Shown: positions 1 through 8,156 of the stretch, in pieces | Layout: every line of letters starts with the position of its first letter | Position numbering within the stretch: position 1 is the first letter of the stretch | NCBI GenBank assembly: GCA_009926705.1 | Contig: RFOJ01000001.1 | Coordinates: forward strand, 1 to 27,058 | From: Acidimicrobiia bacterium | GTDB lineage: Bacteria > Actinomycetota > Acidimicrobiia > Acidimicrobiales > Ilumatobacteraceae | Direction: 5' to 3' | Length of the DNA stretch: 27,058 nucleotides | Position numbers and translations under genes: made by a program | Notes under the pieces: generated by a model | The model's input: the letters and a program-made list of their open reading frames with translations, nothing else | Told to the model about the DNA's origin: nothing | Database searches by the model: none

Positions 1-1846
1 GGCAGTTGCCTTGGCCGTTCTCGTCGAGCTCTTCTGTCTTGCGGTGGTGGTGCTCAAACGTTTCGTCGAACGAGAGTCCACGCGTCGCCTCGGCGACCGA
101 GACCCGAAGTGAACCCATCGTGTCGACCACATCGGTGCCGTCGATGGCGAGACGAATCGGGTCGAGACCGTGCTGCTTGGCGACGGCTTCGAACATTCGT
201 TCACGCACCAGTCGGCAGGCTCCGTCGACGGCGCCGCCGCTCATCCACGTTTGTCGCGAAGCCGACGTGCTGCCTGCACTACCAATCGCCGTAGAGATTG
301 GCTCAAGCAGAACGGTGTCAACCCCAAGAACGGTCCGGGCAATCTGCTGTGCCAGAACGACGAAACCTTGTCCAACTTCGGCGGTTGCGAACTGAAGTGT
401 GGCGACGCCGTTTGCCAGGTGGCATCGAGCGGTGGCGTAGTCGTCAAAGCCTTCGGAGTACATCAAGTTCTTGATTGACACACCCCAACCGACACCGCGT
501 CGGATGTTCGACTTACGCGCCGTAAGACCCGAACCGCCGGGAATCTCGAGCGGGTCGGGGGACTCGGGCAGCGGTTCAGGCATTGGGATCGCGGCAGTTT
601 CGCGAATGCATCGTTCGACGGGCGCCACGCTCTCGACGACCTGGCCGGTGATGAGTTTGTCGCCGGTCCGCATGGCGTTCTTCAGGCGGATGTCAACCGG
701 AGAGATACCGCACGCGTCCGCGAGCTTGTCCATCTGCGACTCGTGGGCAAAGCACGCTTGCACGACGCCGAAACCGCGCATCGCGCCGCATGGCGGGTTA
801 TTCGTGCGTACGGCGTAGCCGTCGACCGTCGCGTTCTCACATTGATAGGGGCCTTGCACGTGGGTTACGGCATTGATGAGTACCGCGGAAGATGTTGAGG
901 CGTAGGCACCACCGTCGAGCACGAGTCTTGATTCAACTCGTCGCAAGGTGCCGTCTCGATCGGCATGGTGGCGCATGAAGATGGTTGCTGGATGCCGGTG
1001 AATGTGTCCGAAGAACGACTCCTCACGGCCGTACTGCATTTTGATTGGTCGTCGGGTGACGAGAGCGAGCAGACAACAATGCACCTGCAGGCTGATGTCT
1101 TCGCGGCCCCCGAATGCGCCGCCAACACCACCGAGCGTGAGACGTACCTTTTCCGGCTCGAGATTGAGGCACGCCGCAATCTGTTTTTGGTCTTCGTGTA
1201 ACCACTGCGTGGCGACGAACAGTTCGACGCCGTGTCCGTCGTCGTCGGGGAGCGCCAAGGCGGCTTCGAGACCGAGGAAGGCCTGGTCTTGCATACCGAT
1301 CTCGTACGTGCCTTCGACAACAACCTCACCGACGAGGTTCTGATCACCGCGCACGATGCGCTGGCGACGAATGACGTTTCCGTCTGGGTGGATCTTTGAC
1401 TGTGAAGGGTCAATCGCCTTCTCGGCATCAACAAGGGGAGTCAGCACTTCGTAGTCGACCTTGATGGCAGCCAAAGCACGACGGGCCGTCTCTGGATGGT
1501 CGGCGGCGACTGCGGCAACCGGTTCACCCGCGTAGCGCACGTAGTCACGCGCAAAGACCGGTTGGTCACTCGCGATGAGGCCGTACGTGAGCTTTCCTGG
1601 CACGTCATCCGCCGTGACGACCGCCGACACACCATTGATGGCGAGTGCCGCTGACGTATCGATGCGCAGGATGCGCGCGTAGGGGTGCGGGCTGCGAAGC
1701 GTTGCGCCCCACAGCATGTTGTCGGCCCAGGCATCGCTAGAAAATGCGAAACGTCCCTGCACTTTGGGAATGCCATCTGGGCGCAGGGCCGAAGTGCCAA
1801 GAGCACCCTGGCGAGTGCGAGTTGAGGTGTCGGTCTTCGTCGCCAT
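1..1846 (-). CDS. Xanthine dehydrogenase-family molybdopterin-binding subunit (3' end outside the window)
   Basis: Catalytic large subunit of a three-component molybdenum hydroxylase of the xanthine dehydrogenase family. About 615 residues are visible from an ATG one base after the stop of the Fe-S subunit; the rest lies beyond base 1. The frame is open throughout. Family landmarks are the GGVGGAFGGRED glycine-rich molybdopterin segment and the RTNNPPCGAMRGFG segment. The latter keeps the Arg that contacts purine substrates in xanthine dehydrogenases and lacks the Cys-containing loop of CO dehydrogenase CoxL, so a purine or other N-heterocycle hydroxylase is more likely than CO dehydrogenase. 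It is the distal visible gene of the minus-strand operon and should work with the two preceding subunits, which are tightly packed or overlapping. The exact substrate cannot be read from sequence. Confidence 0.9.
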   Translation of the reverse strand, partial: MATKTDTSTRTRQGALGTSALRPDGIPKVQGRFAFSSDAWADNMLWGATLRSPHPYARILRIDTSAALAINGVSAVVTADDVPGKLTYGLIASDQPVFARDYVRYAGEPVAAVAADHPETARRALAAIKVDYEVLTPLVDAEKAIDPSQSKIHPDGNVIRRQRIVRGDQNLVGEVVVEGTYEIGMQDQAFLGLEAALALPDDDGHGVELFVATQWLHEDQKQIAACLNLEPEKVRLTLGGVGGAFGGREDISLQVHCCLLALVTRRPIKMQYGREESFFGHIHRHPATIFMRHHADRDGTLRRVESRLVLDGGAYASTSSAVLINAVTHVQGPYQCENATVDGYAVRTNNPPCGAMRGFGVVQACFAHESQMDKLADACGISPVDIRLKNAMRTGDKLITGQVVESVAPVERCIRETAAIPMPEPLPESPDPLEIPGGSGLTARKSNIRRGVGWGVSIKNLMYSEGFDDYATARCHLANGVATLQFATAEVGQGFVVLAQQIARTVLGVDTVLLEPISTAIGSAGSTSASRQTWMSGGAVDGACRLVRERMFEAVAKQHGLDPIRLAIDGTDVVDTMGSLRVSVAEATRGLSFDETFEHHHRKTEELDENGQGNC

Positions 1847-1847
1847 C

Positions 1848-2342
1848 TCACGCACCACCCGAGATGTCTGCCGCGCGCGTATCACGCGCTTGTCGCACTG
1901 CTTCAAAGATGCGACCGTAGCCGGTGCAGCGACAGATATTGCCGCTGATGGCTTCTTTGATTTCAAGATCGCTCGGTGCTGGGTTGCGGTCGAGCAGATG
2001 GTGCACCGCGACGATGAGCCCTGGCGTACAGAAGCCGCACTGCACACCACCTGCGTTGACGAACGACTGCTGCACGTCGGTTGGCTCGCCGTCGCTCGCC
2101 AAACCTTCCACCGTGACGATGTCGGCTTCGACGGCGGTCGCCGCCATGACGAGACAGGAACAGACAGCTTCGCCGTCCATGATCACCGTGCACGACCCGC
2201 ACTCACCTTGCTCGCAGGCGCCCTTGGTGCCTGGGAGGCCGAGCCGCTCGCGCAGCACATAGAGCAGGCTTTCACCAGCCCACGCGTCCTGCACCTGGTG
2301 CTCCATGCCGTTCACGCGAAGCGTGTAGAACTCGTTGCTCAC
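1848..2342 (-). CDS. Xanthine dehydrogenase-family [2Fe-2S] subunit
   Basis: Electron-transfer subunit of 164 residues carrying two [2Fe-2S] clusters. The N-terminal plant-ferredoxin-like cluster uses Cys43, Cys48, Cys51 and Cys63. The C-terminal cluster uses Cys102, Cys105, Cys137 and Cys139 (QCGFC and ICRCTGYG). The length is normal for stand-alone CoxS/XdhC-type subunits. A longer open frame exists upstream, but those residues overlap the FAD-subunit gene and are not ferredoxin-like. The GTG at 2342 was therefore chosen: it overlaps the TGA of the FAD subunit by four bases (GTGA), which suggests translational coupling. It passes electrons from the Mo centre of the following gene to the FAD subunit of the preceding one. 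Confidence 0.93.
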   Translation of the reverse strand: MSNEFYTLRVNGMEHQVQDAWAGESLLYVLRERLGLPGTKGACEQGECGSCTVIMDGEAVCSCLVMAATAVEADIVTVEGLASDGEPTDVQQSFVNAGGVQCGFCTPGLIVAVHHLLDRNPAPSDLEIKEAISGNICRCTGYGRIFEAVRQARDTRAADISGGA

Positions 2343-3220
2343 TGTGGACCTCGCTTCGTTGTCGCAGTCGATTCGTAGGCGGCACGCAACAACAAGCGTT
2401 GCGCGAGCACAGAGATGGCGTGACGGCGATAGTCGGCTGTCGAACGATGGTCGTCGATTGGCGAACACTCGGCCGCAGCTCGTTGGCCGAATTCGCGAGC
2501 GAGGGTGTCGCTCACCTTCGGATTGCCGACGAGTGATGTCTGTGTCGCCAGCCAGGCTTCGGTTGCTCGTGCGCGTACCACGGTGGGGGCGACGGCTCCG
2601 AGTGCGATTCGCACCGTGCCCGCTCTCGCATCGTGCACCAAACATGCAGAAGCAGCGGAGATCACCATTGCGTTTCGAGTCCCGACCTTGGCGTAACCCT
2701 GGAAGCCCTGCACAATCGGAACACTGACGGCAACGATGAGCTCGTGCGGTTGTCTCGCGTTCCGCTTGACGCCAACCATGAAGTCGTGCACCGATACGTC
2801 GCGCGCTGCGGCACTTGAGCGGAGGTGAACGACCGCGTCGAGCGCACTGAGCACGGGCAGGCCGTCACCTGCGGGGGAGCATGTGCCGAGGTTGCCGCCA
2901 AGCGATCCAGCTGCACGTATCTGCGGTGAACCCACCGTTCGAGCCGCCTCGGCAAGTGCCGGCACGTAGTCGCGCAGCGGTGCGCGTTCCATCTCTGCAT
3001 AGGGGACTCCCGAGCCGATGCGGAGCATGCTCGTCTCGTCGTCGAGGTGCCAGCGGCGAAGCTCGGCCACGCGACGGAGCGAGACGACGTTCTCCACTTT
3101 CGTGCGATTGAAATTAACTTCGACCATCAAGTCAGTGCCGCCCTGGATGAGCCTTGCCTGCGGGTTCGCCGCCAGAGCAGAGAGCGCCTGCTCAATGCTC
3201 GTTGCGTTGACGACGGTCAT
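2339..3220 (-). CDS. Xanthine dehydrogenase-family FAD-binding subunit
   Basis: FAD-binding medium subunit of 293 residues, the usual size for stand-alone CoxM/XdhB-type proteins. The N-terminal half has the flavin pyrophosphate-binding motifs LIQGGTDLMVEV (about residues 24-35) and AGSLGGNLGTCSPAGDGLPVL (about 106-126). A CO-dehydrogenase-flavoprotein C-terminal domain follows. The ATG lies 10 bases after the luciferase-like gene and its stop overlaps the GTG of the [2Fe-2S] gene. It is the only FAD subunit visible in the operon, while a second, fused Mo/Fe-S enzyme upstream has no FAD domain of its own. It may serve both enzymes; that is inference. Confidence 0.92.
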   Translation of the reverse strand: MTVVNATSIEQALSALAANPQARLIQGGTDLMVEVNFNRTKVENVVSLRRVAELRRWHLDDETSMLRIGSGVPYAEMERAPLRDYVPALAEAARTVGSPQIRAAGSLGGNLGTCSPAGDGLPVLSALDAVVHLRSSAAARDVSVHDFMVGVKRNARQPHELIVAVSVPIVQGFQGYAKVGTRNAMVISAASACLVHDARAGTVRIALGAVAPTVVRARATEAWLATQTSLVGNPKVSDTLAREFGQRAAAECSPIDDHRSTADYRRHAISVLAQRLLLRAAYESTATTKRGPQ

Positions 3221-3230
3221 GCGTAGATGC

Positions 3231-4274
3231 TCACAGGACGGGTTTCCAGTCTGCGAATGCGTCGATCATTGCCCGAACGTCACCGAGCGGGTAGAGGATC
3301 GGGCAGGTCGCGCCATTGCGCATGTAGTGCGCCACTTGCTCGCGGGCGTCGGCCGGCGTTCCGCTCGCGGTGAGCATCTGCACGATCTCGTCGGGCACGT
3401 GCTTGGACGCGGCGACTACTTGTTCGTGGGTTGCCGGCCATGTGAGCACGCTGCCTACCTTGTCGAGGAGCGATTGGGGTACGCCCGATGCCTTCATGAT
3501 GTGCGGTTGTTGACCGAGATACTGCGTGACCATGAGACGAGCCATGTCGAGGGCCGTCTTGCGGTCTTCGTGCACGCTGCAGACCACGAGTTGCGGCCGG
3601 TCGATCGAATCCATCGAGCGGTTCTTCTTTGCGGCACCGGCACCCAGTGCTTCGATGGCTTTGGCGTTGTACTCAGGTGAGACGAGGTAGTTCAAGACGA
3701 CGCCATCGGCGATTTCGCCAGTGAGTTCCATCATCTGCATTCCGGTGGCACCGATGTAGATCGGCACGTCTTTTGGCCGGCGCTCTTGGTAGACGTAGTC
3801 AAGTTCAACACCGTCGAGCTTCACGAACTCGCCATTCATCGTGACGTTCTCGTTGTTCAAGAGAGCTCGCACGGCAGTGACAATCTCGCGCATGGCGCGC
3901 AAGGGCTTGGCGCGATCAATGCCGACTTTCTTGGCCAACGGATCCCACCATGCACCGATACCAAGCAGAACGCGTCCCGGCGCGAGGTCGTCCAGAGTGC
4001 TGAACGTAGCTGCGAGGCGGGCGGGGTTGCGGCTCCAGCAGTCCACGACACCCGAGCCGACCTTCAACGTCTCAGTCACCGAAGCGAACGCTGCCATTGG
4101 CACCGTTGCTTCGCGCACGAGTCGACTCTCGGCCTGCCAAACAGCTTCAAATCCGCGCTGCTCGGCATATTTTGCAAATTCCATTCCTTCGCGGATGCGA
4201 TGCGCATCCTGCAAGTAGAGCGCGACTCGGGCGGTGCCCTTCGAAGTGAACGGGGTGAAGGTGGGCGTTGTCAC
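3231..4274 (-). CDS. Luciferase-like (LLM) oxidoreductase, Mer-like, probably F420-dependent
   Basis: TIM-barrel flavin/F420 oxidoreductase of 347 residues. The barrel begins with RVALYLQDA near residue 14. Features resembling methylene-tetrahydromethanopterin reductase (Mer) include GVVDCWSRNPARLA, APGRVLLGIGAWW and VPIYIGATGMQMMELTGEIADG. F420 use is inferred from these, not demonstrated; FMN use is possible. The GTG at 4274 overlaps the TGA of the SsnA-like gene by four bases. A longer in-frame extension runs back inside that gene and was rejected. Embedded among ring-hydroxylating and deaminating enzymes, it could reduce a heterocyclic intermediate or handle a one-carbon folate unit. No sequence feature decides between these. 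Confidence 0.85.
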   Translation of the reverse strand: MTTPTFTPFTSKGTARVALYLQDAHRIREGMEFAKYAEQRGFEAVWQAESRLVREATVPMAAFASVTETLKVGSGVVDCWSRNPARLAATFSTLDDLAPGRVLLGIGAWWDPLAKKVGIDRAKPLRAMREIVTAVRALLNNENVTMNGEFVKLDGVELDYVYQERRPKDVPIYIGATGMQMMELTGEIADGVVLNYLVSPEYNAKAIEALGAGAAKKNRSMDSIDRPQLVVCSVHEDRKTALDMARLMVTQYLGQQPHIMKASGVPQSLLDKVGSVLTWPATHEQVVAASKHVPDEIVQMLTASGTPADAREQVAHYMRNGATCPILYPLGDVRAMIDAFADWKPVL

Positions 4275-5380
4275 ATGTTCTCCAGTCGTTGATGCAACTT
4301 TCGGGCTGCTTCGCGTGCCTTGGCGCGAGTCTCCGCTTCGTCGACGAGTAGCGAAGTGCCATGGTCGACAATCACTCGACCGCCGGCAACGACTCGCTCG
4401 ACACGCATGCCCGTAGTGAAAGCGCCGTGCCACGGCGAGTTGGCTTCGGGATAGCGCCAGGTGACGACATCGTCTCGCGACTCGGGGAATGCCTCTCGAG
4501 CGTTTTGCATCCATCCCGCGACCACGTCTGGTGTGGCAGCTAGGTCAAATTCACGCAGCCGCGCGTAAGCGAGACGTGACTCTTCGGCCATGTCGCTACC
4601 GATGCCGTCAGAACCAAGCAACACTTTGTTGGGCTTCGTGGTCGGCTTGGCATACCCGACACCGTTGTTCATGTTCGAGCGGGGGTTGTGCGCGATGCGG
4701 CCACGAAGAGGTCGATCGAGATGCACAGTGTGCACGAGCAACCAATCGTCGGCGGCGTGTTTCTCCAGCCGTGCGCCCGCAGCAACGTCGTCAATTGCTT
4801 CGGCAACGTGCACATGCACACCTACGCCATGCTTCTTGGCGAGCGCGGCCGCGGCCTCGATTGTCTCATCAGAGCACGTGAAGGCAGCATGCAAGCCGAC
4901 CATCCCGCGCTTTCCAGCACTGAGGTGACGATCGCACTCATCCAAGCCGGCCATGGCCCCCTTGGTCATGCGTGAGATCGGCGACACCTTTTCGTGCAGT
5001 GATCCGTCGTCAGCCCAGCGGTCGGTGGCCCCGTAGCAAGCATTCACGCGCACACCGACTTCGCTGCAGGCCTTGTCGATTGCTTCGAGCGAGCCTTCGA
5101 TTGCTCGCGGTGACTCGTGATGGTCGATGATGCACGTCGTGCCAGCGAGCGCAGCCTCGAGGGCGCCGAGCTTGGCTGACCAGTAAATAGTTTCGAGATC
5201 GAGGGCTGCATCGAGCCGCCACCACACAAGCGAGAGCATGTCGGGGAAGTTTCTCGGACTCCGACTTGGACCAGGCATGCCGCGCGCAAGAGCCGAATAG
5301 AGGTGATGGTGCGCGTTGACGAGCCCAGGTGTAGTGCTCAGCACCGGTGAGGATGCGGCACTGGCAGTGGTGGCGGTCAT
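4271..5380 (-). CDS. ssnA: SsnA-like amidohydrolase-superfamily aminohydrolase
   Basis: Metal-dependent amidohydrolase of 369 residues resembling E. coli SsnA, especially in WWRLDAALDLETIYWS, IIDHHESPRAIEGSL, HNPRSNMNNGVGY and LLGSDGIGSDM. Apparent metal and catalytic ligands are His24 and His26, His191 with Glu194, His217 and Asp258, so the active site looks intact. The start is ATG 5380, ten bases after the XdhD stop. Upstream in-frame residues overlap the xdhD 3' end and do not resemble the family. The protein opens directly at the TPGLVNAHHH strand and lacks the roughly 60-residue N-terminal part of the beta-sandwich found in E. coli SsnA (about 440 residues). Its position next to an XdhD-type gene matches known purine-degradation clusters. 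Likely role: hydrolytic deamination or ring opening of a purine-derived compound. Confidence 0.82.
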   Translation of the reverse strand: MTATTASAASSPVLSTTPGLVNAHHHLYSALARGMPGPSRSPRNFPDMLSLVWWRLDAALDLETIYWSAKLGALEAALAGTTCIIDHHESPRAIEGSLEAIDKACSEVGVRVNACYGATDRWADDGSLHEKVSPISRMTKGAMAGLDECDRHLSAGKRGMVGLHAAFTCSDETIEAAAALAKKHGVGVHVHVAEAIDDVAAGARLEKHAADDWLLVHTVHLDRPLRGRIAHNPRSNMNNGVGYAKPTTKPNKVLLGSDGIGSDMAEESRLAYARLREFDLAATPDVVAGWMQNAREAFPESRDDVVTWRYPEANSPWHGAFTTGMRVERVVAGGRVIVDHGTSLLVDEAETRAKAREAARKLHQRLENM

Positions 5381-5390
5381 CGTGATCGGA

Positions 5391-8000
5391 TCAGTCTTCT
5401 TCGGAGTTGCCGCGACGCATTGGTAGGTGGGTGCGCCACACGCCGTCGAGTTCGTGCAGAGCCTTTGCGACCGCGCCAGCAGTCGGCACAAGCCCGATTT
5501 CGCCGACACCCTTGATGCCGTACGGCGCATTCGGTTGCGGCGATTCGACGAGCATCACCTTCATCGGCGGTACGTCCTTGGCGCGCAAGATGCCGAGTGA
5601 GCGAAGCGTCATATTGGTGGGGAAGCCCGTCTCCGGATCGGCGGGAAAGTCTTCTGACAAGGCGTAGCCGAGACCCATGTGAATGCTGCCCTCTATTTGC
5701 CCTTCACACAGCGTGGGGTTCACGGCACGGCCGACGTCGTGTGCTGCAACAACGCGCTCGATTTTGCCCGTCTCACGATCAATCACCACCAATTGGGTGG
5801 CGTAACCGAATGTCGAGTGGATGATTGGGTTGGTTACCCCAGGATCGCCCAACTTGGTCGTCCAGTCGACGCGGTATTCACCGACATGGTCGATACCGCG
5901 GGTGAGACCTGCTTCGAGTGCTGTTCGGCAAGCGTCTTGCACCGCTCCAGCACCCATGAGCGTGCCGCGCGAGCCGGTTGTCTGACCCAGTCCAAGTTCC
6001 CTGGTCGTGTCAACGACCACTCGCACACGACGCTCGTCGTCGTCGATGGCGAGATGTTGACCGAGTTCTTCGATTGCCACTTGCATCGCCACGGTGTTGA
6101 TGCCTTGGCCCATCTCCGTCCAGCCGTGGCGCACTTCGAGCGAGCCGTCGTCTTCGATTCGCACGACTGCCCGCGTGACTTCTTTGAAGCCGTTACCGAG
6201 CCCGCTGTTCTTCAATCCGAGACCGAGACCGACTGCCTTTCCGGCTTTCTTCGCCTCGTCGTAATGCGGTTTGATCGCTTCGAGACAAGCGAGTGCACCG
6301 TTGCAACCGTCGTCCATCAACTGACCAGGGCCCCACACCATGCCTGGTTGGATGACGTTGCGTCGGCGAATCTCCCACGAGTCGATACCAGCAAGTTCGG
6401 CAAGGCGGTCGAGCATGCCTTCCATCGCGAACTGTGCCTGGTTGGCGCCGAAACCGCGGAATGCGCCACCGACTGGGTTGTTGGTACGAACGGCGATGGA
6501 TTCGACGTCGATGGAAGGCAAGTGGTACGGCCCGCTCGCATGGCCGGCCATTCGTTCGAGCACCTTCATGCCGACACTGGCGTACGCGCCCGAATCGCCC
6601 ACGGCACGCACGCGCAGGGCAGTGAGCTTTCCGTTTTCGTCACAGCCCATCTCATAACTCATGCGAATCGGATGCCGCTTGGCATGCATGAGGAGGCTTT
6701 CTTCACGCGACAAGACGCACTTGACGGGAGCGTCGAGCAACCACGCCGCAAGCGAAGCGTGAGCTTGGTTCGACATGTCTTCTTTTCCACCGAACGCACC
6801 GCCGTTGGTGATGAGTTCGACCGTCACGCGGTCGTTGGCAAGACCGAGCACTCGGGCGATGTCGTTGCGGTCGTCCCACACACCTTGACCGCCGGAGTAC
6901 ACATGTAGGCGTCGCGTCTCACCGCTCCCGGAGGGCACGGCGAGCGTTGCTTCAGGTTCCAGGAATGCATGCTCAATTCGTTGCGTCTGGAAGGTTTCTC
7001 GCACGACGTGCTTGCTGGAAGCGAGTGCAGCATCGACATCACCACGCTGATACGTGCTGGTGCTGAGCACATTGTCTTTGGTCTGCCATACGGCAACTTC
7101 GCTGGTGGAAAGAGCGACGTCGACGTCGGTGATCGGCGTGTGCACCTCGTAGTCAACCTCGACAAGCCCAGCCGCCGCCCTCGCTTGTGCGCGCGACTCG
7201 GCGACCACGATGGCGAGCACATCACCGGCATACGACGTGCGGCCGCCGACTGGAATCATGACCGGCCAGTCTTTGTAAATGATGCCGACCATCAACTCGC
7301 CCGGGATGTCAGACGCTGTGTAGACGGCACGAACGCCCTCCGCCGCTCGTGCGGCGTCGGTGCGAATGGCCTTGATACCCGCCCGAGCGTGCGCAGTGAG
7401 ATGCAGTGCGGCATGCAGCATGCCGGGCACGCGCATGTCGTCGATGTATCCGCGGTCACCGAGAGCGAGCGCTTCAGCTTCGTGCTTTACAGTTCGCGAG
7501 CCGACTCCGCCGGCCGCGGCGAGTGGAGGTATTTCATTCTTTGCGACGCATTCGATCGCGTCGAGAATTTTTGCGTAACCCGTGCAACGACACAAGTGGG
7601 CTCCAAGGTGGCGGGCCATGTCTTCTCGCTTGAGGGCTGCACCCTTCTTGTCGATCTGCGCCTTGGCGCGAACGACGATGCCGGGGATACAAAAGCCACA
7701 TTGCAGACCCCCGCATGCTGCGAACGCCTGCGAGAACTTGGCGCGCTCTTCTTCGGAAACTCCCTCGAGTGTTGTGATCTGCGCGCCTGACGCTTTCTCA
7801 AGGCTCGTCTGGCACGAGACGACTGCCTTTCCGTTCACCAGAACGGTGCAACATCCGCACTGACCAGAAGGTGAGCAGCCATCTTTCGGAGATGTGATGT
7901 TCAGTTCTTCGCGCAATGCCGACAACAGATGCGGATGCGGTTGCCGAACGACGACGGGTACGCCGTTCACGACGAACTCAGTGGCTGCCCCCGCGCTCAC
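5391..8000 (-). CDS. xdhD: Fused [2Fe-2S]/molybdopterin xanthine dehydrogenase, XdhD type
   Basis: Single-chain molybdenum hydroxylase of 869 residues with the Fe-S module fused in front of the Mo module and no FAD domain. Cluster ligands are Cys42, Cys48, Cys51, Cys63, then Cys101, Cys104, Cys137 and Cys139. The Mo domain runs from about residue 170 with GGAFGGKED, the Arg-containing AFRGFGANQAQF, WTEMGQGINT and a C-terminal GVGEIG whose Glu834 fits the catalytic base. This architecture matches E. coli XdhD and the selenium-dependent xanthine dehydrogenases; no selenium-labelling genes (selD, yqeB, yqeC) are visible here. The start is GTG 8000, eight residues before the ferredoxin strand, with no clear Shine-Dalgarno. 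A 156-nt structured spacer precedes it and ssnA follows. Probable action: hydroxylation of a purine or related azaheterocycle. Confidence 0.88.
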   Translation of the reverse strand: MSAGAATEFVVNGVPVVVRQPHPHLLSALREELNITSPKDGCSPSGQCGCCTVLVNGKAVVSCQTSLEKASGAQITTLEGVSEEERAKFSQAFAACGGLQCGFCIPGIVVRAKAQIDKKGAALKREDMARHLGAHLCRCTGYAKILDAIECVAKNEIPPLAAAGGVGSRTVKHEAEALALGDRGYIDDMRVPGMLHAALHLTAHARAGIKAIRTDAARAAEGVRAVYTASDIPGELMVGIIYKDWPVMIPVGGRTSYAGDVLAIVVAESRAQARAAAGLVEVDYEVHTPITDVDVALSTSEVAVWQTKDNVLSTSTYQRGDVDAALASSKHVVRETFQTQRIEHAFLEPEATLAVPSGSGETRRLHVYSGGQGVWDDRNDIARVLGLANDRVTVELITNGGAFGGKEDMSNQAHASLAAWLLDAPVKCVLSREESLLMHAKRHPIRMSYEMGCDENGKLTALRVRAVGDSGAYASVGMKVLERMAGHASGPYHLPSIDVESIAVRTNNPVGGAFRGFGANQAQFAMEGMLDRLAELAGIDSWEIRRRNVIQPGMVWGPGQLMDDGCNGALACLEAIKPHYDEAKKAGKAVGLGLGLKNSGLGNGFKEVTRAVVRIEDDGSLEVRHGWTEMGQGINTVAMQVAIEELGQHLAIDDDERRVRVVVDTTRELGLGQTTGSRGTLMGAGAVQDACRTALEAGLTRGIDHVGEYRVDWTTKLGDPGVTNPIIHSTFGYATQLVVIDRETGKIERVVAAHDVGRAVNPTLCEGQIEGSIHMGLGYALSEDFPADPETGFPTNMTLRSLGILRAKDVPPMKVMLVESPQPNAPYGIKGVGEIGLVPTAGAVAKALHELDGVWRTHLPMRRGNSEED

Positions 8001-8156
8001 CTTTACAGTTTGTCAAAGGCTGGGGGACCTGCCAATCCACCCCCAGCCATCGATACGTCGAGGGTTCTGGCGACCCCGGAGCCAGGCGGACGGGGGTTTC
8101 AGAAGGCCCCAGCCCCAGAGCGGGGCGGGCCCCCGTGGCGCGCGGTAAGGCCGGCC
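8001..8156 (-). promoter_or_regulatory. Hairpin-rich 156-nt leader/spacer upstream of xdhD
   Basis: Non-coding GC-rich gap between the carbamoylase stop and the xdhD GTG. On the minus strand it contains, in order: a 7-bp pairing (8130-8136 with 8090-8096) enclosing a 5-bp hairpin with a 5-nt loop (8112-8126); a 5-bp hairpin (8067-8071 with 8081-8085); a small TCGA/TCGA hairpin; and a perfect 9-bp hairpin with a 13-nt loop (8018-8026 with 8040-8048). The last hairpin sits 17 nt before the GTG. No U-tract follows, so it is not a classical intrinsic terminator. It may be an internal operon attenuator, an RNA-processing or stability element, or a cis-acting RNA sensing purine or molybdenum cofactor. 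None of these is proven. Confidence 0.45.

Noticed and set aside
1..3220. The three-subunit Mo enzyme as an aerobic CO dehydrogenase (CoxMSL)
   Set aside because: The large subunit lacks the Cys-containing active-site loop of CoxL and keeps the purine-contacting Arg in AMRGFG; neighbours are purine/azaheterocycle-type enzymes.
5679..6908. A 409-codon open frame on the plus strand opposite xdhD
   Set aside because: It is antisense to the xdhD molybdopterin domain and shows no recognisable motif. High-GC codon bias opens long antisense frames, as in several other places in this window.
8018..8048. The 9-bp hairpin before xdhD as an intrinsic terminator
   Set aside because: No U-tract follows on either strand, and the next gene starts 17 bases later in the same operon.
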